This document shows positions 13,804 through 22,666 of a DNA stretch of 45,487 nt, in pieces. Position 1 is the stretch's first letter, and the number at the start of each line of letters is the position of its first letter. The notes beneath the pieces were generated by a model. It worked only from the letters and a program-made list of their open reading frames with translations. It did not search any database and was not told the origin of the DNA. Origin of the DNA: DATGZX01 sp035296965 (GTDB lineage Bacteria; Planctomycetota; Planctomycetia; Gemmatales; Gemmataceae); contig DATGZX010000345.1 in NCBI GenBank assembly GCA_035296965.1, positions 1 through 45,487 of the forward strand, read 5' to 3'. The position numbers and the translations under genes were made by a program.

Positions 13804-15423
13804 ATGGAACCCGAAACGACGCGGCGCGAGTTTCTGCGCGGCACGACGGCGGCCACCGCAGGACTGCTTGCTGCCGGTGCGGCAAACGACGGACGGGGTG
13901 CCGAGTCTGCGCAGCAGCAAACGCACGATCACGATTCCCGGCACTCCATGTCGACGTGCCCGCGCGATCACGCCGGGCCCGGTGGTCCGCTGGGCAGCGC
14001 CACGGACCGGGGCAAGCTGGTCAGCGGCAGGCGTGGCGCGGGCCTACCGCCTGTGCTCGTGGAAACGCCAGACCTGGCCAAACTCCCCTGGACCATGAAG
14101 GACGGCGTCAAGGAGTTTCACCTGATCGCCAAGCACACGCGCCGGGAATTCTTGCCGAACCAGTGGTTCGACGTCTGGGGTTTCAACGACAGCGTTCCCG
14201 GCCCAACGATTGAGATTGTCGAGGGCGACCGCGTTCGCATCATCGTCCACAACGAGCTGCCGGAATCGACCACGATCCACTGGCACGGCCTCGAAGTGCC
14301 CAATCGGATGGACGGCGTCCATGGTCTGACAATGGACCCCATCCTGCCGGGGAAGGAGTTCGTCTACGAGTTTACGCTGCACCAGAACGGCACGTTCTTC
14401 TACCATTCGCACGGCCCCATGCAGGAAGGCATTGGCATGGCGGGCATGCTGATCGTGCATCCGCGCGAAGCCTATTTCCCGCCTGTGGATCATGATTTTG
14501 CCCTGCTCATTCAAGAGTTCGCCATCCTGCCCCAGAGCACGATCCCCAACACCACGAGCATGGAGTTCAACTGGTTCACGTTCAACGGCCGCTCGGGCCC
14601 GTACTCCACGCCGCTCGTGGTACGGCTGGGGGACCGCGTGCGCATCCGCTGGGTGAACATGTCGGCGATCGATCATCATCCGATGCACCTGCACGGCCAC
14701 CAGTTCTGGATCACCGGCACGGAGGCGGGCAGGATTCCCGAATCGGCCTGGCTGCCGGCTAACAACGTCCTCGTGGCGGTCGGCCAATCCCGCGACGTGG
14801 AATTCATCGCCAACAATCCGGGCGACTGGATGATCCATTGCCACATGTTCCATCACATGATGAACCACATGGCCGTGATGGTCGGTCCGATGGCTCACAT
14901 GGGCAAGGGCATGCCGGCAGGAAACAATATGCCATCGGCCATGGGCATGACGCAGAGTGGTCCCGCCCTGGCGCCGGAGAACGGCCCCAGCCTGGGCCGG
15001 TCCATGGGTGAGCAGACCAGCAATGAACGCACGCTGCCTACCGGCACGCATGGTGCGGGAGCGCATGCCGGCCACGGCATGACGCAAGCCCGCAGCGAGC
15101 GCGTGCCGGGGTTCCCGCAAGACATGATGGACATGCACGGGATGATGTCCGAGGCTGAAGTCAAGAAAATCAACAAACCTCAGACGCGCGGCATGCGCCG
15201 GGATTGGTATGCGGGGGTTGAAGCGCTGCAAACAGTGCTGCGCGTACTGCCGCCCGAGCTGTACGACCAGGTGATGTCGGGCAAGGGCGATATTCCCACG
15301 GGAGCCAGTGTGCCGGGCGCTGGAGCAAGCAGCATGCCGGGGATGCACGGCGGGCACTCACACGGCGACATGGAAAAACCAAAGGATAGCGGCAAACAAG
15401 CGCCGCCGCACGATTACCAGTGA
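13804..15423 (+). CDS. multicopper oxidase, Tat-exported
   Basis: The protein has 539 residues. A twin-arginine signal (TRREFLRGTTAATAGLLAAG) exports it folded. Copper sites are in the usual order: TIHWHGLEV at about residue 157, GTFFYHSHGP at about 196, HHPMHLHGHQF at about 290 and MIHCHMFHHMMNH at about 343, where HCH supplies trinuclear and type 1 ligands. The spacing suggests a compact laccase or CopA-like oxidase. After the last copper site comes a Met/His-rich tail (MAHMGKGMPAGNNMPSAMGM and repeats of HGGHSHG type), typical of copper-binding or cuprous oxidase proteins. It converges on a TolC-type gene, so a copper-detoxification context is plausible. Start at 13804 is fixed by the Tat motif. 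Confidence 0.9.
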   Translation: MEPETTRREFLRGTTAATAGLLAAGAANDGRGAESAQQQTHDHDSRHSMSTCPRDHAGPGGPLGSATDRGKLVSGRRGAGLPPVLVETPDLAKLPWTMKDGVKEFHLIAKHTRREFLPNQWFDVWGFNDSVPGPTIEIVEGDRVRIIVHNELPESTTIHWHGLEVPNRMDGVHGLTMDPILPGKEFVYEFTLHQNGTFFYHSHGPMQEGIGMAGMLIVHPREAYFPPVDHDFALLIQEFAILPQSTIPNTTSMEFNWFTFNGRSGPYSTPLVVRLGDRVRIRWVNMSAIDHHPMHLHGHQFWITGTEAGRIPESAWLPANNVLVAVGQSRDVEFIANNPGDWMIHCHMFHHMMNHMAVMVGPMAHMGKGMPAGNNMPSAMGMTQSGPALAPENGPSLGRSMGEQTSNERTLPTGTHGAGAHAGHGMTQARSERVPGFPQDMMDMHGMMSEAEVKKINKPQTRGMRRDWYAGVEALQTVLRVLPPELYDQVMSGKGDIPTGASVPGAGASSMPGMHGGHSHGDMEKPKDSGKQAPPHDYQ

Positions 15424-15442
15424 TGTGGTTGGCCCGCTTTGT

Positions 15443-15540
15443 AGCTCAAGCCTGTGGCTTGAGCCGCTTCACCGGGTTGCGCCGGTCCCGCAAATTCTCA
15501 AGCCAACGGCAGTTTGTGGCTCAAGCCAACGGCTTGAGCT
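15443..15540. repeat. two short GGCTTGAGC hairpins between convergent genes
   Basis: AGCTCAAGCC (15443-15452) pairs with GGCTTGAGC (15456-15464), and GGCTCAAGCC pairs with GGCTTGAGC at 15518-15540. The same arm sequence is used twice. They sit between the ends of the convergent oxidase and TolC-type genes and could act as a two-way terminator. The second arm reaches the TolC stop codon (15539-15541). Similar TAGCTCAAGCC repeats are widespread in planctomycete intergenic DNA. Confidence 0.6.
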
Positions 15541-17011
15541 ACCGCATGCGCATAGCGCCCGTTGGTCCTTGCGGCTGATCCAGCCCGTCCACCAGGAGCA
15601 GACCAAGGATGGTCACCTCGGCGCGCCTTAATTGCTCCAGAGAGTTGACGTAATCCACACTCAGCTGGAAGTAGGTGCGCTGCGCTACCAGCACCTGCGG
15701 CCAAGCTGCACGCCGGTTGTGGTAACTCTCCAGGTACAAATCATAAGCCTCTTTCGCTTCGGGTAAGCTGCCTTTCCGGTATTCCTCTACCGCGACCTGG
15801 GCGGCGCGATAACAGGCATAGGTGCGTGCCAATCGCTGCCGCAGGGATAGTTCCACGCGGTTCACCTCGGCTTGCGCACGCGCGACGTTCGCTTGGGCCG
15901 TTCGGATGTTGCCCTGGTTCTTGTCCCACAGCGGCAAGCGCAGGCCAAGCTGCACGCTGGTCACGTCGTTGCGCGTTTCGAAGTCGTAGCCGTTGCTGAC
16001 TTGCAACTGAACATTGGGGATAGGTTCTACCTGTTCACGCCGGAGGGCGATGGTGCAACGCGCGACGTCGGCGCGTGCCTGTTGGAGTTCCGGGCTGGCT
16101 TCCAGAAGGTGAGCAAGGGCCTCGTCGTAGCCGGGCACCGGCGCAAGTTCCTCGAGGTCGCCATCCAGCCGACGGTCCAAAGTGACAGTTTGTCCGATAA
16201 GCCCCTCTCCCCCGCTTCGGGGGAGAGGGGTTGGGGTGAGGGGGCATGGTTGTCCCAGGCGAACCCCCCTCACCCCCGACCCCTCTCCCCCGAGTACGGG
16301 GGCGAGGGGAGGGCTTGTCGGACAGACTCCAAGTTCTGGGTTGCCCACGAACGCAGCCAGTTGCTGCCAGCCGGCCACATACTGACTGCGGGTGTTTTCC
16401 AAGCCGATGCGCTCCTGGCGCGCTTCGATGCGTGCCTGCAGCAGGTCGGATCTGTTGGCGGCGCCGATGTTGATCAGCTCCTGCGTGGTGGCGACGGCGT
16501 CGTCGGCATTCTTCAGGAGTTGCGTTTGCACCTCGAGAAGGCGCTGCCTCGCCAGCAACTCGTAGAACCGGACGCGGACGCCGTTGAGCACGCGGTATTG
16601 CTGCGCCAGGGCTTGCGCTTCCGCCCCGGCAACCTCCTGGCAATATGCGGCCCGGCTTAGACGCAGTTTGCCTGAGGTAACAATCATCTGGTCGATGAAC
16701 ACGCCCTGCATTTCGCCAGCCGTACCCGCGGCCCCGATGCGATCACCCACGTAGCCAACCGTCGGATTGGGATACAGGCCGGCTTGCAAGGCCCTGCCAC
16801 GCGCAGCTTCGATCCGGGCGGCGGCCTGGGCCAGTGTGGGGTTGCCCTGCACCGCCATTTGCTCCAAATCGCCTACGCTAAGGTGGGCGGGAGCTGCCGT
16901 CTTGCCCCCAACTGCAAGCGCCGCGGGATCGGACGCAGGCGCAGGCACATGCATACCGAGGAGCAGGAGAAGCGAGAGCTGCCAGGATATCCCTTGCTGG
17001 CGGCGGAACAT
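15539..17011 (-). CDS. TolC-family outer-membrane efflux protein (CusC/CzcC-like)
   Basis: The protein has 490 residues with a signal peptide (WQLSLLLLLGMHVPAPAS). The family's two structural repeats are seen: ANPTLAQAAARIEAARGRALQAGLYPNPTVGY with long helices to ELLARQRLLEVQTQLL, then SPELQQARADVARCTIALRREQVEPIPNVQLQVSNGYD and VQLGLRLPLWDKNQGNI with another helical pair. It forms the outer-membrane exit duct for RND or metal efflux pumps, and the adjacent multicopper oxidase suggests metal export. Residues about 229-275 are foreign: a proline/glycine-rich PLAPVLGGEGSGVRG-type segment encoded by a double hairpin repeat (16202-16309) inserted in frame. Start at 17011: GGAG and AGAGG lie upstream; longer starts add non-signal sequence. 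Confidence 0.85.
   Translation of the reverse strand: MFRRQQGISWQLSLLLLLGMHVPAPASDPAALAVGGKTAAPAHLSVGDLEQMAVQGNPTLAQAAARIEAARGRALQAGLYPNPTVGYVGDRIGAAGTAGEMQGVFIDQMIVTSGKLRLSRAAYCQEVAGAEAQALAQQYRVLNGVRVRFYELLARQRLLEVQTQLLKNADDAVATTQELINIGAANRSDLLQARIEARQERIGLENTRSQYVAGWQQLAAFVGNPELGVCPTSPPLAPVLGGEGSGVRGVRLGQPCPLTPTPLPRSGGEGLIGQTVTLDRRLDGDLEELAPVPGYDEALAHLLEASPELQQARADVARCTIALRREQVEPIPNVQLQVSNGYDFETRNDVTSVQLGLRLPLWDKNQGNIRTAQANVARAQAEVNRVELSLRQRLARTYACYRAAQVAVEEYRKGSLPEAKEAYDLYLESYHNRRAAWPQVLVAQRTYFQLSVDYVNSLEQLRRAEVTILGLLLVDGLDQPQGPTGAMRMR
16202..16309. repeat. double-hairpin repeat inserted in frame inside the TolC-type gene
   Basis: The arms CCCCTCTCCCCCG (16202-16214) and its complement (16218-16230) form a perfect hairpin with a three-base loop. 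A second copy, 16280-16292 with 16297-16309, has one mismatch. TTGGGGTGAGGGGG and CCCCCTCACCCC between them are mutually inverted. This is the well-known 'LTPTPLPRSGGEG' repeat of planctomycete and other large genomes. Here it lies within a coding region and keeps the frame. Confidence 0.85.
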
Positions 17012-17320
17012 CCTCTGGCTTCTCCGGAAGGTGAATGGGAGGGAGCGAAATTCGGAATCTGAGGAGAATATCGGCCGTGCGGAGGCCATCTCATGTGGCG
17101 CCGGTCACCCGTGCCTCTTTCCATGCGGTCCAAGATGGCCGTGTTTATCGAATATGCCGAGGTTCCGTTGCGGTTTAAAGGGGGCCGGTCCAGCTTCGGG
17201 CACGAGCACGCGCATGTGACCCTCCCGGCGTTTTCACTTCCCCCAATACCATACCGCTGTTAGTTTGAAGCCTGAATGCTGCTTGGCGGACAATGGCGGG
17301 AATTCAAGGGGAGAATGGAC
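17012..17320. other. divergent intergenic region, TolC-type gene / thiolase
   Basis: This stretch must hold the promoters of both flanking genes. The only clear signal is the thiolase ribosome-binding site AAGGGGAG (17306-17313). A possible weak promoter is TTGAAG (17265-17270) with GACAAT (17289-17294), spacing 18. No gene is supported. Confidence 0.4.
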
Positions 17321-18514
17321 ATGAAAGAAGCAGTGGTGGTGGCCAGTGCGCGGACCCCATTGGCCAAGTCGTTTCGGGGATCCTTCAACCTGACGCGCCC
17401 CGACGAGATGGCCGCTCACTGCATTCGCGAGGTGCTGCGGAACGTGCCGCAAGTCGATCCTGCAGAGATCGAGGACGTCGTGATGGGCTGCGGCTTCCCG
17501 GAAGGCTCGCAAGGCATGAACGTCGGCCGCATCGCAGGCATCCGAGCCGGATTGCCCGTTTCGGTTGCCGGCACGACGGTAAACCGTTTTTGCTCTTCCG
17601 GCCTGCAGGCCGTGGCCATGGCGGCCCATGAAATCATGTACGAAGGGGCAGACGTGGCAATCGGCGGCGGCGTAGAGAGCATCACGGCCCTCGCCAAAGC
17701 AAAGCAAGACCCCAATCCCTGGGTCAGGGAGCACAAGCCCGGCATCTACATGGTCATGGGTGACACGGCCGAGGTAGTCGCCAAGCGCTACCAGATCGGC
17801 CGGCAAGCGCAAGACGAATACGCCCTGTCCAGCCAGCAACGCATGGCTCGGGCCCAGGCGGAGGGATTCTTCGAAGAGGAAATTGCTCCCATGCAAGTGG
17901 TGCGCGCTATCCTCGACAAGAAAACCTCCGAGATGATCGGCCAGGAAGACTATCTCCTGGTCAGGGACGAATGCAACCGCCCAGATACCACGCTTGAAGG
18001 GTTGTCGGCACTGAAACCCTATTTCGATCCCACCAGCGGCAAGGGAACGGTCACCGCCGGCAATGCCTCGCAGCTATCAGACGGTGCCGCAGCGGTTTTG
18101 CTCATGTCGCGGGAGCGGGCCAAGGCTCTTGGAGTGAAGCCCAAGATTGCGTTTCGGGGTTTCGCCATTGCCGGATGTGAGCCGGATGAGATGGGCATCG
18201 GCCCAATCTACGCCATCCCCAAGCTGCTCAAGCGCCACAAGCTGCGGATAGAAGACGTCGATTTATGGGAACTGAACGAAGCATTTGCGGTCCAGGTCAT
18301 CTACTGCCGCGACAAGCTGGGGATCGACCAAAAGAAACTCAACGTAAACGGCGGCTCGATTGCCATCGGTCATCCTTATGGCATGACAGGAGCCCGCCTC
18401 GTGGGCACAATTGCCAACGAAATGCAACGCCGCAAGGCCCACTATGGAGTCGTGACCATGTGCGTGGGCGGAGGCCAAGGTGCTGCCGGATTGTTCGAAC
18501 GAATCGACGCTTGA
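17321..18514 (+). CDS. acetyl-CoA C-acyltransferase (thiolase)
   Basis: The protein has 397 residues, the standard length. It opens with VVVASARTPLAKSFRGSF. The catalytic residues are in their canonical settings: nucleophile Cys91 in NRFCSSGLQ, His351 in GGSIAIGHPYGMTGAR and Cys381 in MCVGGGQGAA. It catalyses thiolytic cleavage, or condensation, of acyl-CoA in fatty-acid oxidation or acetoacetyl-CoA synthesis; the sequence alone does not separate degradative (FadA-type) from biosynthetic use. Start at 17321: AAGGGGAG is seven bases upstream. The alternative ATG at 17315 is too close to that site. No hydratase/dehydrogenase partner is adjacent; a serine tRNA converges on its 3' end 15 bases away. 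Confidence 0.9.
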   Translation: MKEAVVVASARTPLAKSFRGSFNLTRPDEMAAHCIREVLRNVPQVDPAEIEDVVMGCGFPEGSQGMNVGRIAGIRAGLPVSVAGTTVNRFCSSGLQAVAMAAHEIMYEGADVAIGGGVESITALAKAKQDPNPWVREHKPGIYMVMGDTAEVVAKRYQIGRQAQDEYALSSQQRMARAQAEGFFEEEIAPMQVVRAILDKKTSEMIGQEDYLLVRDECNRPDTTLEGLSALKPYFDPTSGKGTVTAGNASQLSDGAAAVLLMSRERAKALGVKPKIAFRGFAIAGCEPDEMGIGPIYAIPKLLKRHKLRIEDVDLWELNEAFAVQVIYCRDKLGIDQKKLNVNGGSIAIGHPYGMTGARLVGTIANEMQRRKAHYGVVTMCVGGGQGAAGLFERIDA

Positions 18515-18529
18515 TGATGAGGAAAGAAG

Positions 18530-18614
18530 CGGAGGGGGAGGGATTCGAACCCTCGGTGACTTGCGCCACGCCGGTTTTCAAGACCGGTGCAATCGGCCAC
18601 TCTGCCACCCCTCC
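18530..18614 (-). tRNA. tRNA-Ser (anticodon TGA)
   Basis: The minus strand folds as a class II tRNA of 85 bases. It has a 7-bp acceptor stem (GGAGGGG with CCCCTCC), a D arm with GCAGAGTGGCCGA, an anticodon stem CCGGT/ACCGG with loop CTTGAAA, a long variable arm (about 18555-18572) and a T arm with loop TTCGAAT. The anticodon TGA and the long variable arm identify serine (UCA codons). CCA is not encoded. The gene converges on the thiolase. Confidence 0.95.
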
Positions 18615-19053
18615 ACACGGGCATTTTCGCATGTCGAGCCCACTTCGCCAATCCCGGATATGCCTATTGCGCAGGCAAGCCCATAGCCGACAGTGGCAGT
18701 GCCGGCATCCGATCCACCGCAATAGTGGACAACATTTGGCCGATTCCGGTTCGTGGTCGAATCGTGTTGGAGCAGCGGTTTCCAATGGCCCGGCACTTCG
18801 GCAGAGATTCCCAGCGTGGGATAATCGCGTTTTTAAATGGGGCCAAGCACGCGCTCAAAAGCGCGCCGCCGCCTCAATCTTTCTTGTCTTTATTGGCTCG
18901 CGCCAAAGCGGCTCACCTGCATTTCCCCTTGGACTTTCGGGATAGACCTGCCCTCTTGACCAATTGCGCGATCACGCCCTGCTGTAGTTCCTGGGGAATG
19001 CGGGGGGCTCCGAGGCCGGTGTTGCCAAAATTGTAGTAGCTGGTGGGCCACGG
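18615..19053. other. gene-free stretch upstream of tRNA-Ser
   Basis: No supported gene is present. The part 18945-18990, read on the minus strand, contains a D-arm-like string (GCGCAATTGGTCAAGAG) but no anticodon or T arm, so at most it is a tRNA remnant. The tRNA-Ser promoter should lie just right of 18614 on the minus strand; no clear hexamers are seen. Confidence 0.5.
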
Positions 19054-19422
19054 TCACTTCCTCCTGGGGCGATTCTGCGCTGTCGCCCTCTTCCCCACGA
19101 AACCAGAATCGTCGCCGTCGTGAAAGAAGATCATCCCGTGCAGTTCATCGCCTTTGACTACGGCCCAGCCTCGGCCTTGGGCTGCATCCATCTCGTCGTT
19201 GCCATCCCACGACCACTCGACGGCTGGCTCGCCCTCCTTGGTGGTCGGGCGGCAGTCCATCTGACCGTGGACGTAACCGAAGTGGAATTGACCGCCTCCC
19301 TTGTCGTTGAATTCGAAGAAGCCTTCTTCTTCCTCATCGACGTAATCCTGGTCCCAGCCGTCCATCGAGACGATGCGCCAGCGTCCGGTGAAAAGGTTCG
19401 GGGCCTTCGATTTCTTCGCCAT
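19054..19422 (-). CDS. conserved protein of unknown function (MAKKSK...WDQDYVDEE type)
   Basis: The protein has 122 residues. It belongs to a recurrent bacterial family with a nearly invariant text: NLFTGRWRIVSM-x-x-WDQDY-x-DEE near the start, GGGQFHFGYVHGQMDCR in the middle and AVEWSWDGNDEMDAAQGRGWA then LHGMIFFH-x-GDDS towards the end. The pattern of short strands suggests a small beta-barrel or lipocalin-like fold. I know of no assigned function. It starts three bases after the end of the DUF6398 gene, so the two are co-transcribed as the tail of the minus-strand run. Confidence 0.75.
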   Translation of the reverse strand: MAKKSKAPNLFTGRWRIVSMDGWDQDYVDEEEEGFFEFNDKGGGQFHFGYVHGQMDCRPTTKEGEPAVEWSWDGNDEMDAAQGRGWAVVKGDELHGMIFFHDGDDSGFVGKRATAQNRPRRK

Positions 19423-19425
19423 GGT

Positions 19426-20538
19426 TCACTCTCCTTGCTGCCGATCCGCTGGGATATATGGGATCAATCCCTTGTTGAAGGCAATCTCCTGAACCTCCCT
19501 CGGTGCATGGCGAACGTCCATCATGAACCCGTTGACCTCAAGCATCCAGACCATCGGGTTGTCATCCAGACGGCTCGGCAAGGTCCAGTTCGGGTCGAGC
19601 TGGTAAATCTTCAGCATCTTGCGGATTTCCGCCAGCTTTGCCGCCCCGGTGCTCACGCTGGTTCCGAGATAGTAATCAATGTCGCTCGACCGCATATAAG
19701 GCGACTGGCTCTTGTCGTGCAGGAAGTTAGCCCCGCCCACGGCCCGCACGATGCCGCTCGCCCAGGCATTTGGGCTGCCGTGGAGCAAGGGCGATGGGCG
19801 TTTGCGGGCCAGTTTCTCGGCCAGCTTGCGACAAAGCACGGCATACTCTTCGTTCAGATGTTCTTTGCAAAACTCGTCGATCAATCCGATGATGACACTC
19901 AGAGCCTCATCCTTTTCCTCTTTTGACGGCGGCTTCGGGACGGGCTTGGCTTTCGGCACTTTCGGAGCTAGCGTCTCGTGCGACATCGGTAGCGATGTTA
20001 CGATCCCGTGCCGTGCCTTTGCATCCTTGAAGCTCTCGTTCAAGGAACGCCGGATGCCGGGGCCAAAGGAGATGCGGTAGCTGGTCATCAGGCCATCGTA
20101 AACGATCTTGTCCTTGAATGGCACCAGGACCGTCTGCGTCAAGATTGGCAGATACGGGCCGATCAAGTCCTCGAATGGCTGCGAAAGCGCCAGGACGCCG
20201 TAAGCAATGGGTTGCTTGTCGGTCGAGAGGAAAACCGTGTACTTCTTCGATTCACGGAAAACGTAGAACCGACCCGCCACGAGATGCCGCCAGGAACGAA
20301 CGATATCGAGTTCGTCTAGTGACAGTTGGGAAGGGTTTTCATCGACAAACGACTGGATGAGGTCGGTGTGATTGATGAAAGCGTCACGGACCTTGAGCCG
20401 AACTTCCGGCGACAGGGCGGCGAATTCTTCCGGCGTGGCGAGATGATCGGAAATCACCTTGAGGCGCTGGTTCACGAAGAACATGAGCGTCCGGTGCAGC
20501 CTGAAGAACAGTTCGACATCCTGTGGGGTGAGAAGCAT
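19426..20538 (-). CDS. DUF6398-containing protein
   Basis: The protein has 370 residues, with no signal peptide or membrane segment. The N-terminal 190 residues (LTPQDVELFFRLHRTLMFFVNQRL through GVLALSQPFEDLIGPYL) form a mixed helical domain with a strand region, FYVFRESKKYTVFLSTD. A proline/lysine linker (PKVPKAKPVPKPPSKEEK) leads to the C-terminal domain, about residues 210-310, with IDEFCKEHLNEEYAVLCRKL, SPLLHGSPNAWASGIVRAVGGANFLHD and SDIDYYLG. This is characteristic of DUF6398, a domain of unknown function often found with SEC-C-type or tetratricopeptide proteins. It lies between the CBM-esterase and the 122-residue gene. I propose no function. Confidence 0.75.
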   Translation of the reverse strand: MLLTPQDVELFFRLHRTLMFFVNQRLKVISDHLATPEEFAALSPEVRLKVRDAFINHTDLIQSFVDENPSQLSLDELDIVRSWRHLVAGRFYVFRESKKYTVFLSTDKQPIAYGVLALSQPFEDLIGPYLPILTQTVLVPFKDKIVYDGLMTSYRISFGPGIRRSLNESFKDAKARHGIVTSLPMSHETLAPKVPKAKPVPKPPSKEEKDEALSVIIGLIDEFCKEHLNEEYAVLCRKLAEKLARKRPSPLLHGSPNAWASGIVRAVGGANFLHDKSQSPYMRSSDIDYYLGTSVSTGAAKLAEIRKMLKIYQLDPNWTLPSRLDDNPMVWMLEVNGFMMDVRHAPREVQEIAFNKGLIPYIPADRQQGE

Positions 20539-20722
20539 TGGAGTTCACCAATCTGAATACGCGCCAAACCCTCTCTATTGAAGCCAGCCAAGCCGCTTTG
20601 GTCCCGGTTCTGCTCCCTTCGTCTTCCTCTCGAAGAAGTTCAGCCAGCTCAGCGTCAGCGCAGCCGAGATCGTCTTCGACCGGCGTAACTCTACGGGCGC
20701 TCCCTCACCTGCTAACCCTCGG

Positions 20723-22624
20723 TCATTTCTTCACCGCCAAGTGCAGCTTCAGGAAATCGATGGGTCTCGTTGGCGACGCTCCTCCAATCCGTTGATTACC
20801 GGCGACAACCTCACAGGGTATGCCGAGTTCATCCATCTTTTCCTTGAGAACCTTACCAAACAAGGCGTGATGAATGCCAATCCCCTGATTGGTGATTTCG
20901 GCGTCCAATGGTCTTGAATAAATGAGGAGCACGGGAGGATCTTCCTTGCTCAGGTGATTGATCGCAGATACGTCCTCGAACAGCCGGTACTTTTCGGCGG
21001 GAAGTTCGTCCAGCTTATTCAGGTCCACACCAAAGAGCTTGGCCAGTGCTGGATTTTTGTAAGTGTCCTTGCCAGGGAATAGTTTTCGGATGAACCTTGG
21101 GTCGTAGGAAGTTTGACCGTCGAACACCACCATGCACGTCAACCGGGTTGATTGCCGGAGAACGGGGTCATCGTTCTTCGGGTCAGCCATGTCATCATGG
21201 AAGCCGAGCCAGAGGGAGATTCCGGCGCCTGCGGAGCCTCCGGTGGCGGCAATGCGTTTCGGATCGATGTTCCACTCCTTGGCTTCGAACCGAAGGAATT
21301 GGATTGCCCTGGCACTGTCCTGAAACGGAGCAGGGGCGATGGCTTGATTGGAAAAGCGATAAGTGATCGCTGCAACCGAAATGCCTGACTCCAGACATTC
21401 CTTGAGAAGTTGCCGGTCTACACTCTTGTCGCCGCCGAGAAATCCACCGCCATGAATGGAAACCAGGAGCGGTGTCGGCTGCTTCGATTCAGCCTGCCAG
21501 AAATCCAGAACATTTCTCTGATGTGGGCCGTAATGAACATCCCGATGGGTTGGCTGCGGAACTCTTGCCTGGGCCTGGGGAAGATCACCATGAAGCAGCA
21601 TCTCCTTCCGTGACGTAACCACGCTGCCATCTTTATCCAGTGCCGCCAGTTCCAGCGTGTAGATTCCAGGCGGAAGGTCGAACAGCTCCCAACTGCCCGT
21701 CCAGAGGGTGAAACTTGTTCCGTTCAGGGATTTCCGAGAACCCAGTGTGGCCTTTCTGACTTTGCCTTCTCGGTCAACAATCTTGCCTTCGAGTTTGGCC
21801 ACCGACGTTTCGATGCTGGGTGACAGACAAACCGTCCCGTAAAGCCAGGCATAGTTGGCAGATTTTGTCAGACTCAAGGGGAGCAAGGCACGACCCAATG
21901 GCTTCAACGCCTGTGGCTCAAGTTTCTCAACCAGTCGCACCCGGCCAAACGCAGAAGGAGTGGATACGGCAGCAGGAGAAGAATAAACGAAGGTGCGATC
22001 CACGCGTGGTCCGCCGTCGCTGCTGCATAGTTCGCACTCGATGCCGACGACCTCTCCAACCTTGGCGGCAAAATTGGGGAAATTGGCCCATGGCAGCTTG
22101 AACTCGGCAGTGTAGCCCCAAGGGGTCTTCGCTCCAGCTACTTCCGCTCCTTGCAGCTTGAAGCCCTTGAAAGCTGGGAGATCGCGAACTCCCATCCTTG
22201 GCTTCACGTCCGTCTTGGTGAAGGGCGTCCAAAACATATGCAAGGTTCCGGGGCCGAATTGAGCTGCGCCGAGTTGCTGACCACGGCGGGTATCCAGGTA
22301 GAATTCGACCGCATCGCCGTTCCAGATTTGACTGTCCGGTCCGAAATGAGCCGGATGCTGATCGAGACAGCGCAGGCCGATGTAGAGGTTTTCCTCGTCC
22401 CACAGAAAGAGAAACTGCCCACCTCGGTTGGCGAAGTCAGGATGGCCAACGTGGACAGGGGTGACGAAAGCCCCATCCCACTCGTCAAGGTTTCCGTCGA
22501 GCGTAATGGGCCTCTGAGCCTTCGGGATCAGGCCAACGACGGGCTTTTCCTGGGCCGACGCAGTGCCGGAACAAATTGCTCCGACAAGGACGAATAGAAT
22601 TTGCAGTTGACGTTGAATAATCAT
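20723..22624 (-). CDS. secreted CBM9-like / alpha-beta hydrolase fusion esterase
   Basis: The protein has 633 residues with a signal peptide (LQILFVLVGAICSGTASA). Residues 38-232 are a family 9-like carbohydrate-binding domain: PITLDGNLDEWDGA, LFLWDEENLYIGLRC, GDAVEFYLDTR and YTAEFKLPWANF are its signature strands. A beta-rich linker (250-345) follows. Residues 360-633 are an alpha/beta hydrolase of the BD-FAE/esterase type, with oxyanion motif HGGGF (391-395), nucleophile Ser464 in GGSAGAG and an IYSRPLDAEIT region where the acid would be. It probably removes acyl groups from a polysaccharide to which the CBM docks. It is part of a run with two further secreted hydrolases. Confidence 0.85.
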   Translation of the reverse strand: MIIQRQLQILFVLVGAICSGTASAQEKPVVGLIPKAQRPITLDGNLDEWDGAFVTPVHVGHPDFANRGGQFLFLWDEENLYIGLRCLDQHPAHFGPDSQIWNGDAVEFYLDTRRGQQLGAAQFGPGTLHMFWTPFTKTDVKPRMGVRDLPAFKGFKLQGAEVAGAKTPWGYTAEFKLPWANFPNFAAKVGEVVGIECELCSSDGGPRVDRTFVYSSPAAVSTPSAFGRVRLVEKLEPQALKPLGRALLPLSLTKSANYAWLYGTVCLSPSIETSVAKLEGKIVDREGKVRKATLGSRKSLNGTSFTLWTGSWELFDLPPGIYTLELAALDKDGSVVTSRKEMLLHGDLPQAQARVPQPTHRDVHYGPHQRNVLDFWQAESKQPTPLLVSIHGGGFLGGDKSVDRQLLKECLESGISVAAITYRFSNQAIAPAPFQDSARAIQFLRFEAKEWNIDPKRIAATGGSAGAGISLWLGFHDDMADPKNDDPVLRQSTRLTCMVVFDGQTSYDPRFIRKLFPGKDTYKNPALAKLFGVDLNKLDELPAEKYRLFEDVSAINHLSKEDPPVLLIYSRPLDAEITNQGIGIHHALFGKVLKEKMDELGIPCEVVAGNQRIGGASPTRPIDFLKLHLAVKK

Positions 22625-22666
22625 CTCGTTGCATCCTCGACATGACAGGCACGGTAAGCCTACTCA

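Noticed and set aside
14044..15357. Long minus-strand open frame of 437 codons antisense to the multicopper oxidase
   Set aside because: It is a composition shadow: rich in His, Arg and Gly, with no recognisable domain, and it lies wholly opposite a gene with all copper-binding motifs.
17135..17263. 42-codon plus-strand frame with HEHAH near the copper genes
   Set aside because: It has no ribosome-binding site, overlaps the divergent promoter region, and has no family resemblance beyond a few histidines.
18505..18620. tRNA-Ser as an attachment site for an island
   Set aside because: The 3' end of the tRNA faces the thiolase only 15 bases away; no integrase and no duplicated tRNA end are visible.
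18935..18990. tRNA-like sequence on the minus strand (GCGCAATTGGTCAAGAG)
   Set aside because: Only a D-arm-like piece is present; no anticodon stem, T arm or pairing acceptor could be folded.
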